This document shows positions 46,986 to 55,089 of a stretch of DNA of 64,000 nucleotides, one piece after another. The position numbers and the translations under genes were made by a program. The notes below the pieces were generated by a model. That model was not told the DNA's origin. It did no database searches and worked only from the letters and a program-made list of their open reading frames with translations. Within the stretch, counting starts at the first letter, position 1. Each line of letters starts with the position of its first letter. Source of the DNA: Spirosoma fluviale (GTDB lineage Bacteria; Bacteroidota; Bacteroidia; Cytophagales; Spirosomataceae); NCBI GenBank assembly GCA_945901025.1, contig CAMDJW010000008.1, positions 52,200 through 116,199 of the forward strand, written 5' to 3'.

Positions 46986-47510
46986 ATGAAAGATTTACGT
47001 TACCCAATAGGTAATTTTGAATTAAAGCCATTCGATGAAGCGACAAAAAATCAATGGTTAGCTGACTTCAAAAACTTACCGACGGATCTAGAAAATGTTG
47101 TTAAAAATTTAAAAAGAGACCAATTAGATACTCCATACAGAGAAGGTGGCTGGACGGTCCAACAAGTGGTACATCATTTGGCGGATAGTCACATGAATTG
47201 TTTTATGTACTTTAAATTGACATTAACGGAGGATTTGCCGACCATCAAAGATTATAGTGAAAATGACTGGTCCAATACATCAGATGTTTTAAATACGCCC
47301 ATATCTCTATCTATTCAATTACTTTATCCATTGCATGAAAGGTGGGTTAATTTGTTAACTAGTTTAACAGATGCTGACTGGCAAAGAAAATTTTTCCATC
47401 CCACGCATCAAGTGGAAATTACTTTATGGGACTTGTTTGCAGTTTATGCATGGCATGGCAAACACCATGTAGCTCACATTAAAAATTTGCGCGAAAGTAA
47501 TGGATGGTAA
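46986..47510 (+). CDS. YfiT/BstA-like DinB-family metal-dependent transferase or hydrolase
   Basis: A 174-residue protein with the YfiT layout: LRYPIGNFE at the start, GGWTVQQVVHHLADSH with His63-64 and His69, and YAWHGKHHVAHI with His160 and His164, which together form the His3 metal site. The Bacillus homologue was described as a putative metal hydrolase and the family includes bacillithiol S-transferase. It is cytoplasmic. TATATTTA ends only a few bases before the ATG with TTTG 21 bp further upstream; if that is a promoter the mRNA would be nearly leaderless. Convergent with the photolyase-like gene (15-bp gap). Confidence 0.88.
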   Translation: MKDLRYPIGNFELKPFDEATKNQWLADFKNLPTDLENVVKNLKRDQLDTPYREGGWTVQQVVHHLADSHMNCFMYFKLTLTEDLPTIKDYSENDWSNTSDVLNTPISLSIQLLYPLHERWVNLLTSLTDADWQRKFFHPTHQVEITLWDLFAVYAWHGKHHVAHIKNLRESNGW

Positions 47511-47525
47511 AATTCTTTCTGATTA

Positions 47526-48602
47526 TTAACCCAAATGTTTTCTTAGCTTATTCCAAAACGAAAAAAAGCTAGGGAACTCACCCACAAGATTTGGAGCCAG
47601 GGAGGGATGCTTTTCCCTAATTCCTTGGAAGTGGGCATTGATGGGATGATCTCTAAAAATTCCTTGAATGGATAAATGCCCATATTCCCCATAATACACT
47701 TGTAGGCCAGGAATATTTTCCCCAAGAGACAGGATGAAATTCAGCGTCTTTGGGGATATCGCGTGCTTTTTAAAGTGACTCGGTTCTAAGACCAATATCC
47801 GATTTCCCTCCTCACCCATGTGGAAGGTAGGGTCTAGTGTATAATGCGTGTAAATGAAAGTGGGTAGATGTTCTTGTAAGTCGAGGGCTTTTGTTTCAGG
47901 AGGGGTAAAAACCAGGTTTAATTCCTCTGATTTTTTCAAAACTTCTGGAACTGCATTTGTGGGTAAAAACTCATAGTCAAAATCTAAAAAAGTACCGTTT
48001 TGTTTTGTTCCCGAATAGGTGTTGATGTTTGACTGGTTCACAAAATAGGGTTTGTTGCTGAAGGTGCCAGCGCACCATTGCCAACTGAGCGCATTGCTTG
48101 CTAAATCGCCGTCCAATAAATGGTAGTAAAGCCAATCGGCGGGTTTACGCCAATCGTATTTTCCCATATTGCAGATGACGGCGGCTAAGTACATCCGCAA
48201 GTGATTGTGTAGGTAGCCCGTCTCCCGGAAATGAGTTAAATGGGAATCTATTGCCTCAATTCCTGTATTAGCCTTGAGCACAGCTTCAGGAATTCCTTGG
48301 TTTTCAACACCTTCTTGCGGGTGGCGAATGTCTTCGAAAATCTGATCCCCTTTCTGAAACCAAGTACGGGTATAAAACTCACGCCAGGCTAATTCTTGAA
48401 TGAATTTTTCTGCTTGTTGCATCCCGATTCCAGGCTCCTTTAATCGCTCCACGACCTGGGGAACCGTAATAAATCCACGGGATAAATAGGGAGAAAGGTA
48501 GGAAACCCCTCCGTTTAAAAAGTTCCGGGTTCGCGCATACTTCTCAGGGTCGAAGGCATCGATTCGTTTGTAGACATCGCTGAGCTTGGTCGGGAAATCC
48601 AC
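47526..48602 (-). CDS. Photolyase/cryptochrome FAD-binding-domain protein lacking the N-terminal antenna domain
   Basis: 358 residues from a GTG start at 48602 that overlaps the stop of the preceding gene (TAGTG). Residues 1-215 are the helical FAD domain of photolyases: RTRNFLNGGVSYLSPYLSRG, LAWREFYTRTW at 71-81, TGYLHNHLRMYLAAVI, and DGDLASNALSWQW at 164-176, the FAD-binding and electron-transfer core. The usual Rossmann-like antenna domain (about 130-200 residues) is missing from the N-terminus. Instead there is a C-terminal domain of about 140 residues (RILVLEPSHFKKHAISPKTL, IPGLQVYYGEYGHLSIQG) of unknown function. It probably binds FAD and acts in light-driven DNA repair or blue-light sensing. 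It is the last gene of an operon with DUF2805 and DUF2256. Confidence 0.83.
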   Translation of the reverse strand: MDFPTKLSDVYKRIDAFDPEKYARTRNFLNGGVSYLSPYLSRGFITVPQVVERLKEPGIGMQQAEKFIQELAWREFYTRTWFQKGDQIFEDIRHPQEGVENQGIPEAVLKANTGIEAIDSHLTHFRETGYLHNHLRMYLAAVICNMGKYDWRKPADWLYYHLLDGDLASNALSWQWCAGTFSNKPYFVNQSNINTYSGTKQNGTFLDFDYEFLPTNAVPEVLKKSEELNLVFTPPETKALDLQEHLPTFIYTHYTLDPTFHMGEEGNRILVLEPSHFKKHAISPKTLNFILSLGENIPGLQVYYGEYGHLSIQGIFRDHPINAHFQGIREKHPSLAPNLVGEFPSFFSFWNKLRKHLG

Positions 48603-48895
48603 TATCTTTTACTGATTTTGTTCATGCTGATGCTTCGTTGGAGCGTGCATTTAAAACGCGGATCAGAAAAAATACGCTTTTGTAAATGCTTCGTGTTCCT
48701 GCCAGCCATCCGTTTACGCCACATCTGAAAGCTCGATAGTTTACTATTGGCCCGCATAAATTCTATTACTTCTTTTTCTTGCAGTCCAAATTGGAATTTA
48801 ATTGCCTCAAAAGGCGTACGATCTTCCCAAGCCATTTGAATGATTCGATCAATATCTTCGTCGGAGAACTTATTTGCTGCGTCTACACTTTTCAC
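48602..48895 (-). CDS. DUF2805/TIGR03643 family protein
   Basis: 97 residues from a GTG at 48895. The family pattern is complete: DRIIQMAWEDRTPFEAIKFQFGLQEKEVIEFMR followed by SSFQMWRKRMAGRNTKHLQKR, which looks like a helix-turn-helix plus a basic tail. The function is unknown; a nucleic-acid-binding role is an inference from the basic composition. It overlaps the upstream DUF2256 gene by 26 bp and the downstream photolyase-like gene by one base, so all three are translationally coupled. Confidence 0.85.
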   Translation of the reverse strand: MKSVDAANKFSDEDIDRIIQMAWEDRTPFEAIKFQFGLQEKEVIEFMRANSKLSSFQMWRKRMAGRNTKHLQKRIFSDPRFKCTLQRSISMNKISKR

Positions 48896-49007
48896 TACAA
48901 TAAATGATTTGATCCCAATTTTTCTCCCATTTCTTACGCCAGGCGAAGGGGCGGTTACAAATTGGGCAGGTTTTGGATGGTAAATGTTGTTTTTTTACGC
49001 CTTGCAT
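48870..49007 (-). CDS. DUF2256 family protein, 45 residues
   Basis: A short gene from ATG 49005-49007 to the TAA at 48870-48872. It encodes a zinc-knuckle peptide: LPSKTCPICNRPFAWRKK followed by WEKNWDQIIYCSEKCRRSK, with cysteines in a CxxC ... CxxxC arrangement. This matches the DUF2256 consensus (K-x-C-x-x-C-x-R-P-F-x-W-R-K-K-W ... Y-C-S-x-x-C-R) almost residue for residue. DUF2256 is often found beside photolyase/cryptochrome genes, which agrees with the order here. It is too short for routine gene lists. The role is unknown, presumably a zinc-binding accessory factor. Confidence 0.85.
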   Translation of the reverse strand: MQGVKKQHLPSKTCPICNRPFAWRKKWEKNWDQIIYCSEKCRRSK

Positions 49008-49160
49008 AAACGAGAATTTCCGTTCAAAATGTTAAACCCTAATACAATTCAAAATGTTTTGTAAAGTGACGCAACACTATGATTGAAATTCAAATGTTAA
49101 AAGAGGATTTTATTTTTTAAAACAAATTTTGATTTAATCGGTTTAACAAAATAAAATTCA

Positions 49161-49610
49161 ATGAAAAGATCAAAATTTTTACATTCGGTATCTGGTGGTT
49201 TAGCCGCCGTATGTGTTTCATGTTTAGCGGCTGCCTGTGCAAAAGATGAGGCACCCACACCTGTTTCTTCAACACCTCCCAGTACAAGTCCTGCACCGAA
49301 CCCTGGTTCAAATGCATTTACGGTTAAGTTGGATTCAGAGTTGAGAGCCGTGAATGATTTTATTTCTAAAAGTGGAATCATTTTGATTCGAATAGCCGCT
49401 GGAAACATCGCTTCGAGTTTTTTAGCTGTCTCCTCAGTTTGTCCTCATGCAGGTGCAACCGTTGATTACAACAATACCAAATCGTCGTTTGCATGTGCAG
49501 CTCATGGGTCAGTCTTTGGTTCAGATGGATCTTTGGTTTCTGGTCCGGCGACTAAAGGACTTACGAAATTGATTGTTGAAATTTCAGGAACGACGCTAAC
49601 TGTCAAGTAG
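49161..49610 (+). CDS. Rieske [2Fe-2S] lipoprotein, stand-alone
   Basis: A 149-residue protein. A lipoprotein signal ends at Cys26 (CLAAACAK), followed by a Pro/Ser/Thr linker (about 30-48). The Rieske motifs are C94-P-H96 and C112-A-A-H115, 15 residues between inner ligands, then a short closing strand SGPATKGLTKLIVEISGTTLTV. It is the size of a soluble Rieske-type electron carrier tethered to an envelope membrane. No cytochrome or oxygenase partner is adjacent. Compared with the 2327-2833 protein it is shorter and carries the more typical PHAG loop and a terminal SGPATKGL, as in high-potential Rieske proteins. Confidence 0.88.
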   Translation: MKRSKFLHSVSGGLAAVCVSCLAAACAKDEAPTPVSSTPPSTSPAPNPGSNAFTVKLDSELRAVNDFISKSGIILIRIAAGNIASSFLAVSSVCPHAGATVDYNNTKSSFACAAHGSVFGSDGSLVSGPATKGLTKLIVEISGTTLTVK

Positions 49611-49646
49611 GATTTAATTAGTAAGGTTATTGGCCCTTTCAAAAAA

Positions 49647-50315
49647 CTAATTTTTGATGCATCGGACAGAAACGCCGACGGCCCTTCCACCTATATCTGT
49701 ACCTCCACTTTTTGAATCGAAATAAAGTCCTCGCGCATTTTTATCCTCTACGGTACTCGTCCAATAATCCCCACTAATTCCACTATCAGTTACTTCTCCG
49801 TCGCCATTGCTCCTATATCCAGATAAAGGAAGTTTAAGGGCTGATAAAATGGCTCCCTTGGCATCTTTACTGATCCAAGTAGCGATTTCCTCGTCAAATT
49901 CATTGGATGTGGGTAACCTAAAACCTGCTGGACAAGGATTATTGATTCCCTTGGCGCCTTGCCATAATTGATCATTTTGGACCTTAATCCAATCATTAGG
50001 GCTTTTTGTTGAAAGAATGAACTCTGAATTTCCAGGTGAATTTTTAGTGGACAATTTTTTGGTTGTACTTGATTTTCTCAGTTGATGCCCATCCGAAAAA
50101 CGTCCCCATTGATATAAATATCCAAATGAACTGGATTGCAAACTTGATTTAGCCACTTCTGATGCTCCTAAGTTTCGATCCATCCAAATCCTACCTGTTT
50201 TAGATTTAACCTCCACAACCATCGTATTTTCCCTCTCGGGTTCTTGGGCTGATACCATTTGAAATATGCCCAACATACACACCAAAAAAAATAGGGAATG
50301 GATAATACGATTCAT
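49647..50315 (-). CDS. FISUMP-domain exported protein
   Basis: About 222 residues from ATG 50315 (signal MNRIIHSLFFLVCMLGIF); an in-frame ATG at 50339 adds 8 residues. The FISUMP (Fibrobacter succinogenes major paralogous) domain is plain: GRIWMDRNLGASEVA, YLYQWGRFSDGHQ, NDQLWQGAKGINNPCPAGFRLPT, and ending GVSVRCIKN. This fold is related to the C-type-lectin-like formylglycine-generating-enzyme family and is common in surface proteins of Bacteroidota and Fibrobacteres. Function unknown; surface binding is a guess. Convergent with the Rieske gene. Confidence 0.85.
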   Translation of the reverse strand: MNRIIHSLFFLVCMLGIFQMVSAQEPERENTMVVEVKSKTGRIWMDRNLGASEVAKSSLQSSSFGYLYQWGRFSDGHQLRKSSTTKKLSTKNSPGNSEFILSTKSPNDWIKVQNDQLWQGAKGINNPCPAGFRLPTSNEFDEEIATWISKDAKGAILSALKLPLSGYRSNGDGEVTDSGISGDYWTSTVEDKNARGLYFDSKSGGTDIGGRAVGVSVRCIKN

Positions 50316-50339
50316 AAAGTTTGAATAAATAATTTTCAT

Positions 50340-50691
50340 AGAGTCTTTACCAAATTAATAAATAAAGTTAAAATAATGCAATTTATCTCTTATAATTCTC
50401 TAAAAGGACGATCTGATTTTTTATAGATTAACCCCTAATGTAGCATGTAAAAATATGTATAATCAATAGACTTTAAAGTCTTTTGATTTGTTAATTATGA
50501 GATACTTAAAACCTGTCTAAATACTTTATAATTGTATTCCATCAATCCCTTGAGTCATTTTATTCGCTTCTCTGCTCAAACGAGGAATTGTCTTATTTTG
50601 CCTAAAGATATTTTGCGTCAAACATTTTTCTTATTCGACGCATTTATGCGTCGAATAATACATATATTTACCGCATTAAATTTATACCCTT
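50340..50691. other. Intergenic region upstream of the Fic gene
   Basis: 352 bp. The left two-thirds are A+T-rich with no gene I would support. The right end contains the palindrome at 50631-50658 and a TATATTTA box at 50663-50670, a reasonable -7-like element 22 bp before the Fic start codon. Confidence 0.55.
50631..50658. promoter_or_regulatory. 28-bp palindrome, putative operator of the Fic gene
   Basis: A perfect 13-bp inverted repeat (TTATTCGACGCAT at 50631-50643 with ATGCGTCGAATAA at 50646-50658) separated by two bases. Another TGCGTC half-site lies near 50614. It sits 33 bp before the ATG and just upstream of TATATTTA, so a bound protein would block the -33 region. There is no T-tract, so it is not a terminator. 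Confidence 0.6.
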
Positions 50692-51786
50692 ATGGCGAAT
50701 TACATATATCAAACACGTACTTGGCCTAATTTCACTTGGAAGGATGCAGAACTCAATGAGCTTTTAGGGGAAGTACGCTTGCTGCAGGGTAAAATTTCGG
50801 GTCAAATGAATGCCATTGGATTTCAGTCCCGCCAAGATGCCAAGCTGAATTGTTTGACCTTAGATGTGGTCAAATCGTCGGAAATTGAAGGAGAACGACT
50901 GAACTACGATCAGGTTCGCTCTTCGGTGGCCATTCGATTAGGGATCGATGTGGGTGCATTAGCTACTGTCGATCGGAATGTGGAAGGTGTCGTAGATATG
51001 GTTTTAGATGCTACTCAAAATTTTGAAAGCCTCATCAGCCAAGAGCGATTATGTGGTTGGCACGCCGCGCTTTTTCCTACCGGCTATAGTGGTATGTATA
51101 AAATTGATGTGGGTCGTTATCGGAGTGGTGAAATGCAAATCGTATCGGGTGCTTTGGGTAGGGAGAAGGTGCATTATGTGGCAGTTGAAGCTGCCCGCGT
51201 CCAACGGGAAATGGATATTTTCCTGGATTGGATACATCGCGATGCGCCTATGGATCCTGTGCTAAAAGCTGCCATTGCGCATTTTTGGTTTATCATTATA
51301 CATCCCTTTGACGATGGAAATGGACGTATTGCCCGCGCGATTAGTGATTTGTTTTTGGCAAGAGCAGAAAAGTCTTCAGAGCGTTTTTATAGTATGTCGA
51401 GTCAAATGTTGGCCCAGAAAAAAAGTTATTATGCCACATTGCAAAAAGTCCAACATAGTGACGGAGATATCACGGATTGGATTCATTGGTTTCTTCAATG
51501 TGTTCACCAAGCGTTATTGGACTCCCAAGCGCAACTCCACACTTTGATGTTGAAGGTGGATTTTTGGGAAAGAATGGATCAAACGCCAATTAATGAACGC
51601 CAAAGAGCTATGTTAAACAAATTATTTGACCGTTTTGAAGGAAAATTAACAACGTCCAAATGGGCGAAAATGACCAAATGTTCTCATGATACCGCCTTGC
51701 GCGATATTAAAGACCTGATTGAAAAGGGAATTTTAAAAGATGACCTAGCGGGCGGACGAAGTACAAATTATGTGTTGCTAACGTAA
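50692..51786 (+). CDS. Fic-family AMPylator with C-terminal winged helix
   Basis: A 364-residue protein. The N-terminal region is DUF4172-like and has the inhibitory helix motif SSEIEG (S/T-x-x-x-E-G) at about 62-67, which blocks the ATP site until displaced. The Fic active-site loop HPFDDGNGRIAR at 204-215 is complete, with catalytic His204. The C-terminal 70 residues (KLTTSKWAKMTKCSHDTALRDI) look like a winged helix that could bind DNA. Fic proteins transfer AMP from ATP to a target protein. It is cytoplasmic and monocistronic. The palindrome upstream suggests autoregulation by the C-terminal domain. The target is unknown. Confidence 0.92.
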   Translation: MANYIYQTRTWPNFTWKDAELNELLGEVRLLQGKISGQMNAIGFQSRQDAKLNCLTLDVVKSSEIEGERLNYDQVRSSVAIRLGIDVGALATVDRNVEGVVDMVLDATQNFESLISQERLCGWHAALFPTGYSGMYKIDVGRYRSGEMQIVSGALGREKVHYVAVEAARVQREMDIFLDWIHRDAPMDPVLKAAIAHFWFIIIHPFDDGNGRIARAISDLFLARAEKSSERFYSMSSQMLAQKKSYYATLQKVQHSDGDITDWIHWFLQCVHQALLDSQAQLHTLMLKVDFWERMDQTPINERQRAMLNKLFDRFEGKLTTSKWAKMTKCSHDTALRDIKDLIEKGILKDDLAGGRSTNYVLLT

Positions 51787-51972
51787 TGTCTACACACCTA
51801 AGTCGCTTTGATTTTATTTATAATCATTTGGAATCATTCCCAAAGAAATAGACTCTATCCTACCAATTTGCTGACGATTTACAAACCAATATAATTGCAA
51901 TTATATAAGAATATGACAATAAATGATGACAACTTTCAATTTTCGAAAACAGTCATTCTTTAAAACTATCTT

Positions 51973-53268
51973 TTAGTCGTTTGAAAGCTCATTTAATGCT
52001 TTTCTTTGAATTTTTCGGATGGCTGACTCAATGGATTTTTCAGGTTCTATGATATTATATTTCCCCCAAAAATCTGGGTCTGCTAAACTTACAACTTTGT
52101 CTGACATAATTACATTGGAGTTCAATTTTTGAGTATTTTGATTCTCTTTGTTGTCTTGTTTTTTCCAATCGGTGATGGCCATTTCAAACGTGCTACTATA
52201 GATCGTATTGAATATCTTTCTGTTCCAATTTAATTTAAATGTCAAATCCCCGCGGGAATAGGCATAAATCCATTGGCCATTTTGTTGTCGGTAGTTAATT
52301 TGATAGCGTACTTCGGTGGGGTAAATATCAACGCCAACAGGTTTTTTGCGCGTAAATTGAAGCCCTGACTTGATTTTGTCTTCTACATTAAGTTGGAAAG
52401 TAGCGCTTATAACAGCAAGACTTTTTGCGTCGATGTACATTTTTCCATAATAGAGCGGATCTTCGTTTGTTGGCTTTTGTTTGAAAGCTAAAACCAACAC
52501 TTGGTTTTCATTTATTTGGGTAATATCCTCTAAACTAAAATCATATAAATCGAATGCTTTTTCTGAAAATAAAAAATTGGGATATTTAATTAAATCAATG
52601 AATAAAGAGGAGTAAGGACCTCCTTGTAATTTGAAATTTACCGTATCTAATTTAGCATAATCAGCATTTTTTCTACCCTTGAATAGATTGATTTCATCTT
52701 GTGAACCTGTTGAAAAGGGCTGCTTTTGAATATTCACGATGGATTCAGAAAGGGAGACGTAGGTACGCCGTTTTCGAATGGTTTCTCGATAAAAACCAGT
52801 CATTTGAATGGGGTCATTTCCATAATTTCGTAAACGACTATTTAATACCCCTATAAATATATTTTTTGCATCCATCATTTTGACCACTACTTCTTCAAGG
52901 ATCGTATTGCTAGGTTCCAAATACAATACATTTTTTTCAGCCTTCAATTCTTTGATTGGAACCACTTTGTTTTTATATCCTAAAAATGAAATAATAAGGC
53001 TTGAATTCTGCTTTTCTGTTGGAATTTTAATGGAGAATTTTCCTTCACTATTACTAATAGTCGAGATGCTTGTTCCCGAAACGGTAATACTCGCAAAGAT
53101 TAGTTCATTCTTTGTTTTACTGTCCAATATGGATCCTTTGAATTGATTGAACGAACTAGAATCCGTCATTTGGTAGGCTGAGAAACGGGCTTCTGATTGC
53201 ATCTGAGCAAGAATGATGAAGAATAAACCAATGATTCCTTGAAAATAATAGTGTAGCTTAGTTTTCAT
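51973..53268 (-). CDS. Exported protein with carboxypeptidase-like regulatory domain
   Basis: A 431-residue protein. Signal peptide at about 1-28. Residues 42-125 form a CarboxypepD_reg beta-sandwich (FKGSILDSKTKNELIFASIT, NSEGKFSIKIP, LIISFLGYK). The rest (about 130-430) is beta-rich, with FYRETIRKRRTYVSLSESIV and YGKMYIDAKSLAVISATF, and resembles the non-barrel Bacteroidota proteins annotated only by the regulatory domain. There is no TonB plug and no terminal aromatic strand. Probably periplasmic or outer-membrane-attached. Role unknown. Confidence 0.75.
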   Translation of the reverse strand: MKTKLHYYFQGIIGLFFIILAQMQSEARFSAYQMTDSSSFNQFKGSILDSKTKNELIFASITVSGTSISTISNSEGKFSIKIPTEKQNSSLIISFLGYKNKVVPIKELKAEKNVLYLEPSNTILEEVVVKMMDAKNIFIGVLNSRLRNYGNDPIQMTGFYRETIRKRRTYVSLSESIVNIQKQPFSTGSQDEINLFKGRKNADYAKLDTVNFKLQGGPYSSLFIDLIKYPNFLFSEKAFDLYDFSLEDITQINENQVLVLAFKQKPTNEDPLYYGKMYIDAKSLAVISATFQLNVEDKIKSGLQFTRKKPVGVDIYPTEVRYQINYRQQNGQWIYAYSRGDLTFKLNWNRKIFNTIYSSTFEMAITDWKKQDNKENQNTQKLNSNVIMSDKVVSLADPDFWGKYNIIEPEKSIESAIRKIQRKALNELSND

Positions 53269-53505
53269 TATAATATGGATGCAATAAAATTAATTATCAA
53301 AAATTTCAATCCGTTTTCTGTTTTTTTAATCTGCTCATCAAAGTATATAACAACATAATTAAAACTCAAATATAGGTAACGAATTTGTATGTTAATATGT
53401 ATGGAGAGCTTATTTGTTAGTCTTCAAATAATTGGACCGATGAAGAATATTATTTGAAGAGTTTAATATTCTAAAAACCTAAATTTTTGAATACTCATTA
53501 CCGTG

Positions 53506-54378
53506 TCAGGTCTGCGAACTTTTGCGATTATTGATTAAATAATACACCAAAATAGAGAAGGCAAAACCAACAAAAATTAAAAAATAATTAACAGGTTTTT
53601 CAGCGGTAAGTGACATCCGAAGTAGGATGGTCGTTATGATAAAGCTTGCGTTTCTAAAAATTAAATTAAATGAAAAATGATACATGAAAGAAACGATAAG
53701 TAAAAAGACATCGATAAAAATCATGACGGTGAAAAAATCACCGTAAAAGACTGTATTGGGATTTGGATAATTTCGATTCGTTTGCATGGCCATAAACAAA
53801 TCTTGTAGCCAACTGGATAGGCTTGAAAAGCTTAAAATAAACAAAATGATCATCATCAAAAATGACATGATTTTTTTGATGGCTACAAATTGTTGAATGT
53901 CATTGATCGCATCGGAGCGTTTTGAATTTTTGTATAGTTTGTAATACAACATTGTTGCCGCAAGCATCACTAGGGACGCAATTAAGTCATATACGAGACT
54001 AAGTAAATGAACATCTTGTATGGAGAGTGCATGGCCAAAATCTAAATCAGCAATGTCATGAAAAAAGCTTCGAAGGGTTATTAGTGTGATTACTTCAAAT
54101 TGCTTCCCAATAAACTCAGAGATTGATTTTGGAATAATGATGACCAACAATAAAACCTCATAAAATAGGATAAAACTGAAAGGGGTATAGATAGCTTTCA
54201 GGTAACTGTGCTGGAAGTTCTTGAAAAATAGTACGTTGTTCGCTAAAAATATGATACCTAAATGGAGAACAAACGCGAGTAATGCAAGCCTTAAGATAAA
54301 AAGCTCCACCATTCTAACTCGCTTAGGATTTACTAAGCGATCAAATAATTGGTCATATTTAGCTAAAAATGACAGCAT
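53506..54378 (-). CDS. Multi-pass membrane protein of unknown function
   Basis: A 290-residue protein with about seven hydrophobic helices, including FILRLALLAFVLHLGIIFL, FSFILFYEVLLLVIIIP, SLVYDLIASLVMLAATMLYY, MSFLMMIILFILSF, MIFIDVFLLIVSFMY and FLIFVGFAFSILVYYLI. The longest polar stretch is the loop with KNSKRSDAINDIQQFVAIK. No transporter or enzyme motif is recognisable. It is the last gene of a three-gene leftward operon, 32 bp after a 122-residue single-pass protein, and may form a complex with it. Confidence 0.75.
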   Translation of the reverse strand: MLSFLAKYDQLFDRLVNPKRVRMVELFILRLALLAFVLHLGIIFLANNVLFFKNFQHSYLKAIYTPFSFILFYEVLLLVIIIPKSISEFIGKQFEVITLITLRSFFHDIADLDFGHALSIQDVHLLSLVYDLIASLVMLAATMLYYKLYKNSKRSDAINDIQQFVAIKKIMSFLMMIILFILSFSSLSSWLQDLFMAMQTNRNYPNPNTVFYGDFFTVMIFIDVFLLIVSFMYHFSFNLIFRNASFIITTILLRMSLTAEKPVNYFLIFVGFAFSILVYYLINNRKSSQT

Positions 54379-54410
54379 ATTAGAGGAGGTTTTGAAAATT
54401 CATTCGTTTT

Positions 54411-54779
54411 TTATTGCTCACTTTTTTTTGAGGCTGTTTTCCTGGCACTTGCCACAGGTTTTTGCTCATCTTTTCCTAAAACCTCCATTTGATCTTGCAC
54501 GATATCCTTGAGCGAAGTATCAAAATAAACGCCATCTGATTCCATGTCTGCAATGTTGCGGTGCATGGCTTTGTAGATAACCTTTTTTTCTTCAGAGGTT
54601 AATGATTTGTTTGAGGCAAGATTTCCTATGAAATTGACTAAACCGGCTCTAGGCCCAGATTCTTTTTGGTAAACATAGGTCTCATTCTCCATAACGGAGA
54701 ATTCTCTGTACACGGCTATGATAAATACGATAAATAAAGTCGATATAACCGCGGTAAGTAAAATAATATCCATATCCAT
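54411..54779 (-). CDS. Single-pass membrane protein of unknown function
   Basis: A 122-residue protein: one N-terminal helix (IILLTAVISTLFIVFIIAVY), then a soluble tail with helices (SLTSEEKKVIYKAMHRNIADMESDG) and a Lys/Ala/Ser-rich C-terminus (KPVASARKTASKKSEQ). No family recognised. It is middle of the three-gene operon. Its ATG shares a base with the stop of the upstream 59-residue gene (TAATG), so it is translationally coupled. Confidence 0.75.
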   Translation of the reverse strand: MDMDIILLTAVISTLFIVFIIAVYREFSVMENETYVYQKESGPRAGLVNFIGNLASNKSLTSEEKKVIYKAMHRNIADMESDGVYFDTSLKDIVQDQMEVLGKDEQKPVASARKTASKKSEQ

Positions 54780-54958
54780 TATTTTTTCATTTTAGAGTTG
54801 ATAAAATTTAATAAACCAAGGATTGTTGGCGGCCATAAACCAATAAAAATGGCTTTGTCCTTGTCTCCGACTACCAAGTAAAGGTATTCACTAACAAAAA
54901 TGACGATGATGACAACAACGATGATCAGAATTTCTGATGCTTTAAAGTTTTTAAACAT
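54779..54958 (-). CDS. 59-residue membrane protein, first gene of the three-gene operon
   Basis: A short gene from ATG 54956-54958 to the TAA at 54779-54781. It encodes MFKNFKASEILIIVVVIIVI, then FVSEYLYLVVGDKDKAIFIG and LWPPTILGLLNFINSKMKK: two hydrophobic helices with a basic C-terminus. The stop overlaps the next start by one base. The clean start, the coupling and the hydrophobic pattern support a real gene, although it is below usual length cut-offs. Function unknown; probably a subunit of a small membrane complex with the next two products. Confidence 0.72.
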   Translation of the reverse strand: MFKNFKASEILIIVVVIIVIFVSEYLYLVVGDKDKAIFIGLWPPTILGLLNFINSKMKK

Positions 54959-55041
54959 GACGAGTTATTTAATTATTAAATGACAGTATTAAAATGAATA
55001 AACACCCTTAAATTTTTTTGTTTACTCTTTAATTAACAAAA

Positions 55042-55070
55042 TTAAAGCCACAGATTTTCTGTGGCTTTAA
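55042..55070 (-). terminator. Hairpin terminator of the fasciclin gene
   Basis: A perfect 12-bp stem (TTAAAGCCACAG at 55042-55053 with CTGTGGCTTTAA at 55059-55070), 5-nt loop, followed on the minus strand by TTTTGTTAATT. It starts 20 bp beyond the stop at 55090. Confidence 0.88.
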
Positions 55071-55089
55071 AAATTAATGAACCCCAATA

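Noticed and set aside
51890..51905. Perfect 16-bp palindrome TATAATTGCAATTATA downstream of the Fic gene
   Set aside because: It is almost pure A/T, where such palindromes are common by chance, and has no positional relation to a promoter that I could support.
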